Source of the DNA: Lysinibacillus sp. FSL K6-0232
Lineage (GTDB): Bacteria > Bacillota > Bacilli > Bacillales_A > Planococcaceae
Assembly: GCF_038008325.1 (NCBI RefSeq)
Contig: NZ_JBBOYW010000001.1
Span: 2,718,001 to 2,782,000 of the forward strand
DNA length: 64,000 nt
Direction of reading: 5' to 3'
A program made the translations under genes and the position numbers. Position 1 is the first letter of the stretch. The number at the start of each line of letters is the position of its first letter. Positions 1-9,622 of the stretch are shown one piece after another. The notes beneath the pieces are model-generated. The model worked only from the letters and a program-made list of their open reading frames with translations, did not search any database and was not told the origin of the DNA.

Positions 1-7
1 TTTTTGT

Positions 8-409
8 TTAATTCATTAGCTGGCGCGTTCCCAATAAAGCACCCATATTATCTAAAATAATTTTGGCGTCATTATTTAAAAGTGGCAATACATCTGAACG
101 TTGCACTAATTCAAAGGAATTTTTTAATGTTCTTTTAAGCATAGAAATATCAAAGTTCGAACAATATTCATTAATTTTATGAATGGTTAATAAATCCGTA
201 CGTGATAATTTCGTTTCTTCTTTTTGCTCGCTATTGCTTGCTAGTATATGTTTGATCAATACACGACCACTCGTATTCAATAATCGGTAATACTTTGCTT
301 CTGATAATTTTAAAAGATTTGTTTCGATTAGTACCCTTGCACTAACAAAATCAAGATCGTCACAAGCTCTATTCACCTTTGTAATAATTGTTGCAATATT
401 CCCTGTCAT
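8..409 (-). CDS. Hypothetical protein, 133 aa
   Basis: I do not recognise this family. The protein is 133 aa, soluble-looking, without signal peptide or membrane segment, mostly helical in composition and rich in Leu, Ile and Asn. The ATG at 407-409 is preceded by a good GGAGG ribosome-binding site, and the frame closes at 8-10, so the gene is complete. It lies downstream of valS in the same direction, but a strong terminator (573-603) separates them, so it is probably its own transcription unit. In Bacillus the folC gene usually follows valS; this is not folC. Function unknown. Confidence 0.7.
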   Translation of the reverse strand: MTGNIATIITKVNRACDDLDFVSARVLIETNLLKLSEAKYYRLLNTSGRVLIKHILASNSEQKEETKLSRTDLLTIHKINEYCSNFDISMLKRTLKNSFELVQRSDVLPLLNNDAKIILDNMGALLGTRQLMN

Positions 410-572
410 CTACAATACCTCCATTTAATGGGATATTTACTATTTTCGCCAACAAAACATTAGTCTTTGCTTCCTAATTTATATAAAACGACACTCATCT
501 ATACTACTAATTATCCTTGATTTTACTATATACTTTTACCTAACACAACATATATCTTTCGTTGCATAAAAT

Positions 573-603
573 AAAAAAAGATGGATGACTTTATTGCCAT
601 CCA
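573..603 (-). terminator. Rho-independent terminator of valS
   Basis: On the minus strand the arms TGGATG and CATCCA (plus strand 598-603 and 582-587) flank a 10-nt loop. They are followed by a run of T residues, just after the valS stop codon. Confidence 0.75.
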
Positions 604-612
604 CCGATTTTT

Positions 613-3258
613 TTACATATTTTTCAGTTCCTCTAAGCGTTTCAAGACAACGGCATGCTTGCTCTCATAATCTGCTAATTTTTCACGCTCTGCGTTTACT
701 AATGCTTCAGGTGCTTTAGCAACAAATTTCTCATTAGATAGCTTACCTGTTACAAGTTTTACTTCTTTTGCCCATTTCTCTAGCTCTTTTTCAAGACGAG
801 CAATTTCTTCCTCTAGGTTAATAAGCCCAACAAGCGGTAAGAAAACTTGTGCGCCTGTAACAACTGCTGTCATTGATTGACCTGGAGCCTCTAAGTTCTC
901 ACCAATTGTTAATGTTTCAGGGTTACAGAATTTTTCTAAATAGGCTTTATTTGTTTCAAGCACTGCCACTGTTGTAGCATCTTTTGCTGAAATAAACAAT
1001 GGTACTTTTTTGCTCATTGGTGTATTCACTTCCGCACGAATATTACGTACCGAACGTATAATATCCATTAGAAGCTTCATATTATCTGCTTCTTCAGCAA
1101 AATGAAGGTCTGTGCGTACTGTTGGCCATGCAGCTACTGTAATTGATTCACCATCGTGTGGTAAGTGCTGCCAGATTTCTTCTGTAATGAAAGGCATAAA
1201 TGGATGTAATAGACGCATTGTTTGATCAAGTACGTAAGCTAAAATAGAACGCGTTGTCTTTTTCGCTGCTTCATCCTCACCATATAGCGGTAATTTTGCC
1301 ATTTCAATATACCAAGAACAGAAATCATCCCAAATGAAATTGTAAAGCTCACGACCTACTTCACCAAATTCATAACGCTCTGCAAGTGATGTTACGCGTT
1401 CAATTGTTTCGTTTAAACGTGTTAAAATCCATTTGTCAGCGACTGATTTTTCACCTGTTAGGTCAATGTCATCATATGTCATACCGTCCATATTCATTAG
1501 CGCAAAACGTGATGCATTCCAAATCTTATTGGCAAAATTCCATATGGACTCTACCTTTTCTGTTGTATAACGTAAATCTTGACCTGGAGAAGAGCCTGTT
1601 GCTAGGAAATAACGCAATGAGTCTGCACCATATTGTTCAATAACATCCATTGGATCGACACCATTGCCAAGTGATTTACTCATTTTACGTCCTTCACCAT
1701 CACGTACTAAACCGTGAATTAACACATCTTTAAATGGTCGTTGTCCTGTAAATTCAATGCCTTGGAAAATCATACGCGATACCCAGAAGAAAATAATATC
1801 ATAGCCAGTTACGAGCGTATTTGTCGGGTAGTAGCGTTTGTATTCTGCATTTGCTTCATCTGGCCAGCCCATTGTAGAAAATGGCCATAGCGCAGAGGAG
1901 AACCATGTATCCAGTACATCTTCATCTTGTGTCCAATTTTCGCTGTCTGCTGGTGCTTCTTTGCCAACGTAAATTTCACCTGTTTCATTATGATACCAAG
2001 CTGGAATTTGATGGCCCCACCATAATTGGCGAGAGATACACCAGTCGCGAATATTTTCCATCCAGCGAGAATATGTGTTTTCAAAACGAGCTGGTACAAA
2101 GTTTACTTTCCCTGCTTCATTCTTTTGTAATTCTAGTGAAGCATCTGCAAGTGGCTGCATTTTTACAAACCATTGTGCTGATAAATATGGCTCTACAACA
2201 GCACCTGAACGCTCTGAATGACCAACAGAGTGCATATGCTCTTCAATTTTAAATAACACGCCAGCCTCTTGTAAATCAGCTACGATTTGCTTACGACATT
2301 CAAAACGATCCATACCTTGATATTTACCAGCTAGCTCATTCATTGTGCCATCTTCATTCATCACAAGAATGCGCTCTAAATTATGACGATTCCCTACTTC
2401 AAAGTCGTTCGGGTCATGCGCTGGTGTCATTTTTACAACACCTGTACCAAAATCTTTATCTACGTAGTCATCGGCTACAATTGGAATTTCACGTCCTACA
2501 ATTGGTAAAATAACAGTTTTGCCAATTAAATGTTGGTAGCGCTCATCATCTGGGTGCACAGCTACGCCTGAGTCACCAAGCATTGTTTCTGGACGTGTTG
2601 TCGCAACTTCCACATGACCTGAACCATCAGCTAGTGGATATTTCATATGATAAAATGCACCTTGCACATCCTGATAAATTACTTCAATATCAGATAATGC
2701 TGTTTTCGCCGCAGGATCCCAGTTAATAATACGTTCACCACGATAAATTAAGCCTTTTTCATATAATTGTACAAAAACAGTTTTAACAGCATCTGATAGC
2801 CCTTTATCAAGGGTAAAGCGTTCACGTGTATAATCTAAGCCAAGACCAAGCTTTGCCCATTGATCACGAATATGTCCAGCATATTCTTCTTTCCATTCCC
2901 ATGTTTTTTCGAGGAATTTTTCACGTCCTAAATCATAACGTGTAATATTATCCTCACGTAGCTTGGCTTCTACTTTTGCTTGTGTTGCTATACCTGCATG
3001 GTCCATCCCTGGTAACCATAGTGCATCGTATCCTTGCATACGCTTCATGCGGATAATGATATCTTGTAAGGTTGTATCCCAAGCATGACCCAGATGTAGT
3101 TTACCTGTTACATTTGGTGGTGGAATAACGATGGAATAAGGCTTTTTGCCACTTTCAGGCTGTGCCTCAAAAAATTTACCTTGTAGCCACCATTCATAGC
3201 GTCCAGCCTCAATGGACTGTGGGTCATACTTCGTTGGCATTGAAATGTTTTCTGTCAT
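613..3258 (-). CDS. valS: Valine--tRNA ligase
   Basis: Valyl-tRNA synthetase charges tRNA-Val with valine in the cytoplasm and edits misactivated threonine. The 881-aa length fits the family. The class I signatures are visible: HLGH at about residues 55-58 and KMSKS near residue 524, with the CP1 editing domain between them and the anticodon-binding domain after. The last ~70 residues form the typical C-terminal coiled coil rich in Glu, Lys and Leu. The gene is preceded by a T-box leader, so expression should respond to uncharged tRNA-Val, and followed by a terminator. Its location downstream of a spoVID-like gene matches Bacillaceae gene order. Confidence 0.98.
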   Translation of the reverse strand: MTENISMPTKYDPQSIEAGRYEWWLQGKFFEAQPESGKKPYSIVIPPPNVTGKLHLGHAWDTTLQDIIIRMKRMQGYDALWLPGMDHAGIATQAKVEAKLREDNITRYDLGREKFLEKTWEWKEEYAGHIRDQWAKLGLGLDYTRERFTLDKGLSDAVKTVFVQLYEKGLIYRGERIINWDPAAKTALSDIEVIYQDVQGAFYHMKYPLADGSGHVEVATTRPETMLGDSGVAVHPDDERYQHLIGKTVILPIVGREIPIVADDYVDKDFGTGVVKMTPAHDPNDFEVGNRHNLERILVMNEDGTMNELAGKYQGMDRFECRKQIVADLQEAGVLFKIEEHMHSVGHSERSGAVVEPYLSAQWFVKMQPLADASLELQKNEAGKVNFVPARFENTYSRWMENIRDWCISRQLWWGHQIPAWYHNETGEIYVGKEAPADSENWTQDEDVLDTWFSSALWPFSTMGWPDEANAEYKRYYPTNTLVTGYDIIFFWVSRMIFQGIEFTGQRPFKDVLIHGLVRDGEGRKMSKSLGNGVDPMDVIEQYGADSLRYFLATGSSPGQDLRYTTEKVESIWNFANKIWNASRFALMNMDGMTYDDIDLTGEKSVADKWILTRLNETIERVTSLAERYEFGEVGRELYNFIWDDFCSWYIEMAKLPLYGEDEAAKKTTRSILAYVLDQTMRLLHPFMPFITEEIWQHLPHDGESITVAAWPTVRTDLHFAEEADNMKLLMDIIRSVRNIRAEVNTPMSKKVPLFISAKDATTVAVLETNKAYLEKFCNPETLTIGENLEAPGQSMTAVVTGAQVFLPLVGLINLEEEIARLEKELEKWAKEVKLVTGKLSNEKFVAKAPEALVNAEREKLADYESKHAVVLKRLEELKNM

Positions 3259-3320
3259 CTTGACTCCTCCTATTGTTTGAAAACTATTGGTAAAGAAATG
3301 CTGTTCATTTTTTACCCAAT

Positions 3321-3590
3321 AAAAAAACTCCTGTCGTCTAAAAGGACGAAGGAGTTTTAGTTCGCGGTACCACCTTTAATTCCAGCAGTGGTTAAGAATT
3401 TTTCTTAGCCTACCCTACTGGCTCTTAATTCGGTAACGGTGTTTAACCGGCTTTAACTACTATTAGTTCACTAAAGCTGCTCAAGGGCTACCTTCAATTT
3501 CGTACAAATGGAAATTTCCCAGCTACCATTTCCTCTCTTAAAATGTACAACAAATTTACTCTTCCCTATCATTGCATCCATATTGAATTT
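3321..3590 (-). promoter_or_regulatory. T-box leader of valS
   Basis: The minus-strand leader between the promoter and valS carries the T-box core AAAGGTGGTACCGCGAA (plus strand 3361-3377). Directly after it is the intrinsic terminator, whose arms of about 12 bp (CTCCTTCGTCC / ACGACAGGAG region, plus strand 3321-3359) end in seven T residues. Upstream lies a structured Stem I region. A GTA triplet near plus-strand 3492 is a possible valine specifier, but I did not fold the leader to prove it. By analogy with known T-boxes, uncharged tRNA-Val pairs with the core and prevents termination. Confidence 0.93.
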
Positions 3591-3595
3591 TCCTT

Positions 3596-3625
3596 ATTGT
3601 ACCGCAAAATCGTGTTGTCTTTCAA
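3596..3625 (-). promoter_or_regulatory. Sigma-A promoter of valS
   Basis: Minus strand TTGAAA (3620-3625), 18-bp spacer, TACAAT (3596-3601), placed just upstream of the T-box leader. Confidence 0.65.
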
Positions 3626-3672
3626 GTGATTTCATTGTTTTTAGGAACTGTGAAAAGGAAGTGAATCATTAA

Positions 3673-3867
3673 ATGCGTCGACGTAAATATAACCCTTGGC
3701 TTTTACCACCATGGCTACGACAAATTCGTTTCTATTGTCGAACGATTATCGTACCGCTTTGTGCTTTTCAATTTATCCGTGTTATTATTGTGCCAACATC
3801 TGGCGATCTTATTTTTTTACTAGTTTTGCTGCTGCTTTGCTACTTACTTTTGAAAGATATCATTTGA
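3673..3867 (+). CDS. Small basic membrane protein, 64 aa
   Basis: A 64-aa protein with a basic start (MRRRKYNPW) and hydrophobic stretches at about residues 22-40 and 45-62, hence probably one or two membrane segments. An AAGGAAGTGA sequence lies about 11 nt before the ATG. It is divergent from valS and its 3' end overlaps the convergent SpoVID-like gene by 24 bp. Family not recognised; the small size leaves real doubt. Confidence 0.5.
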   Translation: MRRRKYNPWLLPPWLRQIRFYCRTIIVPLCAFQFIRVIIVPTSGDLIFLLVLLLLCYLLLKDII

Positions 3868-4494
3868 AACACGGACTTTTAGCGGTGTATATTCCTCCGT
3901 TAAATCCCAAATCATTGAAGGTACTTCATGCCAAGAGCTCGACTCACGTACAACAATATGGCTTGAGGATTCTCTCAGCGTCACTTTTTGATCTGTTGTT
4001 GTCGTTATCTCTTGGTGTGAAGCTGCTACAGCAGTATGCTGCTTTACTGGCACACTTTCTGCTACAATGGCAACTGACTGTTCTTCCTCCGCAACGCTTA
4101 CAGGCACTTTTTCTACAATAGGTTCTAGTTCATTAAAGACACTTGTTACTGTCCACTCCAGTTGACACATTTGGTTTGTTAAACTAGGGCGAATATCTTT
4201 AATCATTAAATCTTTTACATCTGATTCTTTTGGCAAATCGATATGCAAAGGTACGGCATATTCAAAATAGCCCGTATCCCCTTGAATATCAAGCGCATCA
4301 ATAGCGATAATATCCTCTTGCTCCATATAAGCCTGCATATCCTGAAAATCAAAGCGTACATGTGCAGTAATATGGTAAATACCCATCAGTCGAAGCGAGT
4401 CCTCTAATTGCATTGTCTGCCACTGTGGTTTAATTTGCACAGCTGCTATTTCTGTTGGGCAACCATAGCCAGGAAAACAAAATGTTTCACACAT
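3844..4494 (-). CDS. Short SpoVID-like spore assembly protein
   Basis: A 216-aa acidic protein. A run of about residues 25-115 contains LEDSLRL, a beta-rich segment, then YFEYAVPLHIDLPKES and IKDIRPSL. This resembles the N-terminal SpoVID/SipL-type domain that directs coat assembly on the forespore. The middle is a low-complexity Val/Ser/Glu linker. The C-terminus ends DLTEEYTPLKVRV, and no LysM domain is present, unlike B. subtilis SpoVID, which is far longer. Position between the hem cluster and valS is where spoVID lies in B. subtilis. The ATG at 4494 has only a weak GGAAG upstream. A strong GGGGAGGG (plus strand 4522-4529) precedes in-frame ATT/ATC codons about 7-9 codons further upstream, so the true start may be non-canonical. 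Confidence 0.6.
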   Translation of the reverse strand: MCETFCFPGYGCPTEIAAVQIKPQWQTMQLEDSLRLMGIYHITAHVRFDFQDMQAYMEQEDIIAIDALDIQGDTGYFEYAVPLHIDLPKESDVKDLMIKDIRPSLTNQMCQLEWTVTSVFNELEPIVEKVPVSVAEEEQSVAIVAESVPVKQHTAVAASHQEITTTTDQKVTLRESSSHIVVRESSSWHEVPSMIWDLTEEYTPLKVRVSNDIFQK

Positions 4495-4578
4495 CTTCCA
4501 AGTTTTGTGTTCGATAATAATCCCTCCCCTTGCATCATATGACTATGCAAAGGATAGTATGCGAGAAGGCTCACAAAG

Positions 4579-4617
4579 AAATGGCATGCTAGAATTGCTC
4601 TCTAGCATGCCATTTTT
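4579..4617 (-). terminator. Terminator after the CoxG-like gene
   Basis: A perfect 15-bp inverted repeat (4579-4593 / 4601-4615, arms AAATGGCATGCTAGA and its complement) lies just after the stop of the minus-strand CoxG-like gene. T-rich sequence follows on both strands. Confidence 0.75.
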
Positions 4618-4634
4618 ACTGTTACGTATGTTGA

Positions 4635-5081
4635 TTAAACATTCACTAATTTAATTTTATTTGCTACACGATCTGTTAGCATTTGTGTAGCTTTTGGTAC
4701 GATAGGTTTGAAAATTGGGTTTAAAACAGGACCCGCTAATCCGCCTGCTGTTACTTCTAAAAAGCCTGTCATTTTTGTGTTTTCAGCATCTAAGCTTTCT
4801 GCAAGGAAATAACCATTTCCTGAAAAGTTATCAGAAATACCTTTCAATTCAAAAGTTACTTTTGTTGGCGCTACCCATTCTAAAATCGTAATCTCTACCT
4901 CTACTGTTTTTTTCAAAACACCAACATTGCCTTTAAAAGTCCATGTAGAGTGCTTATCATCAATCATTTTATGTGCGTTATAGCCTGGGACAAGCTTTGC
5001 CCATTTTTCCATATCGCTAACGAAATCCCATACATGTTCAATTCCTACAGGTACTTCGACCGTATGTGTGCCTGTTGCCAT
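4635..5081 (-). CDS. CoxG/SRPBCC family protein
   Basis: A 148-aa single-domain protein of the START/SRPBCC fold. The opening TVEVPVGIEHVWDFVSDMEK and the motif KLVPG resemble carbon monoxide dehydrogenase subunit G (CoxG)-like proteins, which bind hydrophobic ligands or tether partners to the membrane. The C-terminal helix is basic. No CO dehydrogenase genes are near, so CoxG here is a family name rather than a function. It stands alone between a terminator and the divergent lyase operon. The ribosome-binding site before its ATG is weak, and a TATAAT at plus-strand 5115-5120 may be its -10 box. Confidence 0.8.
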   Translation of the reverse strand: MATGTHTVEVPVGIEHVWDFVSDMEKWAKLVPGYNAHKMIDDKHSTWTFKGNVGVLKKTVEVEITILEWVAPTKVTFELKGISDNFSGNGYFLAESLDAENTKMTGFLEVTAGGLAGPVLNPIFKPIVPKATQMLTDRVANKIKLVNV

Positions 5082-5395
5082 ATCATTTCACTACTTTCTA
5101 TTATGAATAGCTTTATTATAAACGATTTTGCCCGTAATTTGACTATGCTGAAAGATATAATTTTGACAAAAAACAGTCCTTTTTCCAATCCGCAGAAGCT
5201 CCCCTTTAGAAAAGAGTCTGCACAATTTTTGTTACCCTCCTCTTTATGGAAGTCCTTTTGTCATTATCTCCTACGAATAAACCATCATTAATTAAGAATT
5301 AACGTTATTAAATTTGCACTAAATAACTATACTTTCTTCCTATTTAAAATGCTTAATCAAATTAAGAGAAAAATTCGAAAATTTTAAAATTATTC

Positions 5396-5424
5396 TTGAT
5401 AAAAACAGAGTAAACCAGTATACT
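5396..5424 (+). promoter_or_regulatory. Sigma-A promoter of the succino-cysteine-type operon
   Basis: TTGATA (5396-5401), 17-bp spacer, TATACT (5419-5424), about 54 bp before the lyase start. The rest of 5082-5395 is AT-rich and holds nothing else I can name. Confidence 0.7.
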
Positions 5425-5477
5425 TTGTTTCATAATAAACTTTAGTGAAATAGTTGGTTTTAAAAGGAGATAATAAA

Positions 5478-6845
5478 ATGCCCTCACATGTAATTGATAT
5501 GATAATGTTGAAAAACAACTTCGGTACAGAGGAAATGCGCAATGTTTGGTCTGATGAAAATAGATTACAAAAGCATCTAGCTGTAGAAATTGCTTTAGCA
5601 CAGGCAGAAGGTGAGCTTGGTGTTATTCCCCAAGAAGCAGCTGAGGAAATTGTCAAACAAGCAAGTCAAGCACATTTCGATCTCGAACAGCTTGCTGCAA
5701 ATATGGCGAAGCTCAAACACTCACTAATGCCAACCATTAAGGCTATTCAAGAAATTAGTGGCGAGCATGGCGAATTTGTTCATTATGGTGCTACAACACA
5801 AGATATTGTGGATACAGGCACTATCCTACAACTTAAAGAAGCACATCAAATTATTCGACGTGATGTATTGAAGGTAGCAGATGCCCTAGCCGTACTTGCT
5901 AAAGAACATAAGCTTACATTAATCGCAGGTCGTTCACATGGCATGCAAGGCTTGCCAACAACATTCGGCTTTAAAATGGCTGTCGTATTAAGCGAAATAT
6001 TACGTCATATTGAGCGTCTACAACAAATCGAGGAGCGCGCTTTTGCTGGTAATATTAGCGGTGGTGTTGGTACATATGCATCATTTGGAGAGCAGGGCAT
6101 TGCTATTGAGCAGCGTGCTATGGAAATTTTAGCACTTCAAGCACCTGAAATTTGCTGGCACTCCTCACGTGATCGCTTAGCAGAATACGCAAGTGTACTT
6201 GGCTTTATTAGTGGGACGCTTGGCAAATTAGCCAATGAATTTTATAACTTAATGCGCACAGAGATTGATGAGGTGGAGGAACCTTTCTCCAAAGGAAATG
6301 TCGGCTCATCCACAATGCCACATAAACGTAATCCAGCGATGTTTGAGGGCATTGCAAGCTTAACTCGCCCTATTTTACAAAATGTATCGCTGATGCAGCA
6401 TTCCTTAATTGTTGAACATGAGCGTGATGCCATGTCATGGCGTGCAGAATGGATTGCTTTACCTGAAATCACGATTTACTTATCATCTCAGCTAGCTACT
6501 ACCATTGCCGCATTACAAGGCTTAGTCGTGAAGCCACAAAATATGTTGAAAAACTTAGACAAATTAGGTGGTTTACTATTATCTGAAAAGATAATGTTTG
6601 AGCTTTCTAGCCAATTTGGGAAGCAAACTGCCCACCATATTCTCTATGAAATTTCAATGACAGCACTTGAAAACAATGTGCCATTTAAAGAGCTTTTAGC
6701 ACAAGATGAACGCATTACAGCTAGTTTCACAGAAGAACAATTAACAAATATTTTCGACTATGCCTCTTATGTTGGGCTTGCACCAGCAAAAGTAGAGGAA
6801 GTTTTAGCGCATTACAAACAGGTGAAAGAGGAGGCTTGCTTATGA
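5478..6845 (+). CDS. Aspartase/fumarase-superfamily lyase, probable S-(2-succino)cysteine lyase
   Basis: A 455-aa enzyme of the argininosuccinate/adenylosuccinate lyase superfamily, closest in style to PurB. It carries the HYGATTQD motif and the family signature GSSTMPHKRNP. Such enzymes cleave a succinyl C-N or C-S bond by beta-elimination, releasing fumarate. It leads an operon whose other genes match B. subtilis yxeLMNOPQ, the S-(2-succino)cysteine (2SC) salvage genes, and no purine genes are near. It therefore probably cleaves 2SC or N-acetyl-2SC to the thiol plus fumarate. From memory, a lyase of this superfamily acting on 2SC has been described. Start chosen at 5478 (AAGGAG eight bases upstream), not the in-frame ATG 24 bp earlier. 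It overlaps the next gene by ATGA. Confidence 0.85.
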   Translation: MPSHVIDMIMLKNNFGTEEMRNVWSDENRLQKHLAVEIALAQAEGELGVIPQEAAEEIVKQASQAHFDLEQLAANMAKLKHSLMPTIKAIQEISGEHGEFVHYGATTQDIVDTGTILQLKEAHQIIRRDVLKVADALAVLAKEHKLTLIAGRSHGMQGLPTTFGFKMAVVLSEILRHIERLQQIEERAFAGNISGGVGTYASFGEQGIAIEQRAMEILALQAPEICWHSSRDRLAEYASVLGFISGTLGKLANEFYNLMRTEIDEVEEPFSKGNVGSSTMPHKRNPAMFEGIASLTRPILQNVSLMQHSLIVEHERDAMSWRAEWIALPEITIYLSSQLATTIAALQGLVVKPQNMLKNLDKLGGLLLSEKIMFELSSQFGKQTAHHILYEISMTALENNVPFKELLAQDERITASFTEEQLTNIFDYASYVGLAPAKVEEVLAHYKQVKEEACL

Positions 6846-7336
6846 CCTATACATATCGTGCAGCAACACTCGATGATGCAGAAATATTGCGCAATTTACT
6901 GCATGCTTCCTATGCAGAAAATTTACAATACGGCGTACATTTTGATGCAACAACCGTTACATTACAGCAGGTACAAGCGCATTTAATCTATAATCTTTGC
7001 TATTTTTTAGAGGATGATGGTGTTGTGCTATCCACTGTATCGCTCCGTATGCCATGGGGACCAAATCCCGGTCCCTGCCCTGTTCCACATATTGGCTGGT
7101 TTGCTAGCCTCCCCAATAGCGGAAAAAAAGGCATTGGCTCTGCTCTGTTGGAATGGCTAGAAACAACCATATTGAAAGAGCAGTTGAAAGTACCCTATGT
7201 AACACTAGGTACAGCAGACTCTCATCCATGGCTTGGCACAATGTATGAGAAAAAGGGCTATGTAAAATTTGGGCAAAAAGATTTAGGTAAGGGTCATCTG
7301 ACAAACTATTATAAAAAGAACATTTTGGAGGCTTAA
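6842..7336 (+). CDS. yxeL: GNAT N-acetyltransferase, YxeL-like
   Basis: A 164-aa GNAT acetyltransferase. The N-terminal YRAATLDDAEILRNLL and the acetyl-CoA loop region SGKKGIGSALLEWLE are typical, as is the late YEKKGYVKFGQ. In the B. subtilis yxe operon YxeL N-acetylates S-(2-succino)cysteine before cleavage, and the same gene order here suggests the same role. The start ATG at 6842 overlaps the stop of the lyase gene by four bases, with AGAGGAGG upstream. Only four bases separate it from the binding-protein gene. Confidence 0.82.
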   Translation: MTYTYRAATLDDAEILRNLLHASYAENLQYGVHFDATTVTLQQVQAHLIYNLCYFLEDDGVVLSTVSLRMPWGPNPGPCPVPHIGWFASLPNSGKKGIGSALLEWLETTILKEQLKVPYVTLGTADSHPWLGTMYEKKGYVKFGQKDLGKGHLTNYYKKNILEA

Positions 7337-7339
7337 TAG

Positions 7340-8152
7340 ATGAAAAAGAAAATTTTACTGACAGCATTTATCGCTGTATTCGCACTTGTATTAGCAGCAT
7401 GTGGTGGTAGCACAAACGAACAAGGATCGGATAAAGATTCTGCTGATGACAACAAAGTATTACGTGTTGGCTCAACAGGGCAATCTTATCCAAATGGCTA
7501 TAAAGATGGTGATAAATTAGTGGGCTTTGATGTAGAAGTAATTGAAGCGATTGCTGCAAATCTAGGCTACTCTGTAGAATGGGTAAACTCGGATTTTAGT
7601 GGCTTAATGGGGCAACTAGAAGCTGATAAAATTGATACAATTGCTAATGCCGTTGCTGTAACGGATGAGCGTAAAGAAAAATATGCTTTCTCTGATGCAT
7701 ACTCTTATGCAGGGGTGACAATTGTTACACATAAGGACAATGCAGATATTAATACATTAGATGATTTAAAAGGAAAAACAGTATCAGGTGTACTTGGCTC
7801 AAACAACGTGAAAAACTTAGAAAGCTTTGATAAAAACGGCGATATCACGATTCGTACATATGAAAACCGTGATGGCGCACAATTAGAAGCGATTAACAAG
7901 CGTGTAGATGGCTATGTCAATGCCAAGTCTTCTTTATTAGCAGAAATTCAAAAAAGTGATTTACCATTAAAATTTGTTGGCGAACCATTTATCTATGAGG
8001 ATGTTGCCTTCCCATTCCGTAAAACAGCTGAAAATGAGGAATTAATTAAAGCGATCAATACAGAAATTCAAAAATTACGTGAAGACGGTACATTAACAAA
8101 AATATCTGAAAAATATTACGGTGGTGAAGATATCACTGTGAAAGTAGAATAA
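7340..8152 (+). CDS. yxeM: Amino-acid ABC transporter substrate-binding lipoprotein, YxeM-like
   Basis: A 270-aa extracellular solute-binding protein of family 3. The signal peptide ends in the lipobox LAAC (lipid-modified Cys21), followed by a Ser/Gly/Asp-rich linker. The domain starts around VLRVGSTGQSYPNGY and contains the family segment LVGFDVEVIEAIAANLG. It should sit on the outer face of the membrane and deliver ligand to the permease and ATPase encoded next. Context points to S-(2-succino)cysteine or a related cysteine adduct as ligand; the sequence alone shows only a polar amino-acid binder. Confidence 0.9.
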   Translation: MKKKILLTAFIAVFALVLAACGGSTNEQGSDKDSADDNKVLRVGSTGQSYPNGYKDGDKLVGFDVEVIEAIAANLGYSVEWVNSDFSGLMGQLEADKIDTIANAVAVTDERKEKYAFSDAYSYAGVTIVTHKDNADINTLDDLKGKTVSGVLGSNNVKNLESFDKNGDITIRTYENRDGAQLEAINKRVDGYVNAKSSLLAEIQKSDLPLKFVGEPFIYEDVAFPFRKTAENEELIKAINTEIQKLREDGTLTKISEKYYGGEDITVKVE

Positions 8153-8179
8153 TCACTATTTTGTACAGAAAGGCGTCAG

Positions 8180-8857
8180 ATGGATATGAACTTAGATTTT
8201 TCTTATATGATTGAAGTTCTCCCTGCCATTTTAAAGTACATTCCAATCACATTACTTATGGCAATAATCGCAATGATTATTGCCGTAGCTATTGGTTTAG
8301 CTTTAGCACTGGTATATAAAACAAACTTCAAAATTTTAATTTACGCAGCCAATGTCTATATTTCCTTCTTCCGAGCAATTCCAATGCTTGTACAGCTATT
8401 TTTAATTTACTACGGTTTACCGCAACTGTTCCCTGTTTTTACAAAGCTAGATGCTGTCACTGCCGCTATTATCGGTTTAGGTTTTAAGCAAGCTGCCTTT
8501 TTAGCTGAAATTTTCCGTGCAGCCTTCGCTTCTGTTGAAAAAGGACAGCTAGAAGCATGTCTTGCAGGAGGTATGTCAAAGTTCCAAGCATATCGCCGTA
8601 TTATTTTGCCACAAGCTTTACGCAATGCTCTGCCAGGTACAGGTAATACATTTATTAGCTTAATTAAAGAAACATCCCTTGCTTTTACACTTGGTGTAGT
8701 CGAAATTTTTGCAGAGGCAAAAATGCAAGCCTCTAACTCCTTCCGCTACTTTGAAGCCTATTTAACTGTAGCATTAGTATATTGGGCAATTATTGTTGTC
8801 TATACGTATGTGCAAAAGCTGATCGAGAAATATTTGGATCGCCCATATAAAACATAG
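8180..8857 (+). CDS. yxeN: Amino-acid ABC transporter permease, YxeN-like
   Basis: A 225-aa inner-membrane permease of the His/Glu/Gln/cystine type with about five membrane segments. The EAA loop that contacts the ATPase is clear: EACLAGGMSKFQAYRRIILP at about residues 125-145. AAAGGCG precedes the ATG at 8180; a second in-frame ATG two codons later is possible. Third transport-related step of the yxe-like operon, between the binding protein and the ATPase. Confidence 0.92.
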   Translation: MDMNLDFSYMIEVLPAILKYIPITLLMAIIAMIIAVAIGLALALVYKTNFKILIYAANVYISFFRAIPMLVQLFLIYYGLPQLFPVFTKLDAVTAAIIGLGFKQAAFLAEIFRAAFASVEKGQLEACLAGGMSKFQAYRRIILPQALRNALPGTGNTFISLIKETSLAFTLGVVEIFAEAKMQASNSFRYFEAYLTVALVYWAIIVVYTYVQKLIEKYLDRPYKT

Positions 8858-8869
8858 AGGTGACGATTG

Positions 8870-9622
8870 ATGTTAAAAGTAACAAATTTAGTCAAAAGTT
8901 TTGGTGCATTAGATGTCTTAAAAGGTATTAGCTTTGAAATTAAGCAAGGTGAAGTGTTGGCAATTATCGGTCCTTCTGGCTCTGGGAAATCGACACTGAT
9001 CCGCTGCTTAAATTATTTAGAGCAGCCGCAACAAGGCATCATCGAAATTGATGATGCACGTTTAGATGCCGCAAAGCCAACAAAAAAGGATATTCAAAGC
9101 CTACGCTCTAAAACAGCAATGGTGTTCCAAAACTATAATTTATATAAAAATAAAACAGCATTAGAAAATGTTACAGAATCATTAATTGTTGTGAAAAAGA
9201 CACCAAAAGCGGAAGCCGATAAAATTGGTATGCAGCTTTTAAGCGAAGTTGGCTTAGAAACGAAGCGTGATAATTACCCTGTCACGATGTCTGGTGGACA
9301 ACAGCAGCGTGTGAGTATTGCCCGTGCACTCGCACAAAAGCCGCATGTGATTTTATTTGATGAGCCCACTTCTTCCCTTGACCCAGAGCTTGTGCAAGAA
9401 GTATTGTATGTTATTAAAAAATTAGCTGAACAAAAAATAACAATGATTATTGTGACACATGAGATGGATTTTGCACGAGAAGTTGCTGACCATATTATTT
9501 TTATGGCGGATGGCCATATTGTGGAACAAGGACCTGCCAAGGAATTTTTTGCAAATGCACAGCAGGAGCGCACGAAAAAGTTTATTCGACAAATTACTTC
9601 AGAAAGTGAAGGTGCCATTTGA
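8870..9622 (+). CDS. yxeO: Amino-acid ABC transporter ATP-binding protein, YxeO-like
   Basis: A 250-aa ABC ATPase with Walker A GPSGSGKST, Q-loop FQNYNLYKNKT, ABC signature SGGQQQRV, Walker B ILFDEPTSSLDP and the switch His in VTHEM. It energises the neighbouring permease. ATG at 8870 chosen because GAGGTGA lies seven bases upstream; a TTG one codon earlier is less likely. Its stop codon overlaps the next start (TGATG). Confidence 0.93.
   Translation: MLKVTNLVKSFGALDVLKGISFEIKQGEVLAIIGPSGSGKSTLIRCLNYLEQPQQGIIEIDDARLDAAKPTKKDIQSLRSKTAMVFQNYNLYKNKTALENVTESLIVVKKTPKAEADKIGMQLLSEVGLETKRDNYPVTMSGGQQQRVSIARALAQKPHVILFDEPTSSLDPELVQEVLYVIKKLAEQKITMIIVTHEMDFAREVADHIIFMADGHIVEQGPAKEFFANAQQERTKKFIRQITSESEGAI

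Noticed and set aside
3696-4121. 141-codon plus-strand frame
   Set aside because: It overlaps both the small membrane protein and the SpoVID-like gene in other frames and lacks a ribosome-binding site.
4950-5291. 113-codon plus-strand frame
   Set aside because: Mostly antisense to the CoxG-like gene, and its remainder is AT-rich promoter sequence.
5300-5477. CymR- or SAM-riboswitch-type control of the sulfur salvage operon
   Set aside because: The leader after the promoter is only about 45 nt, too short for a SAM riboswitch, and I could not find a convincing CymR box.
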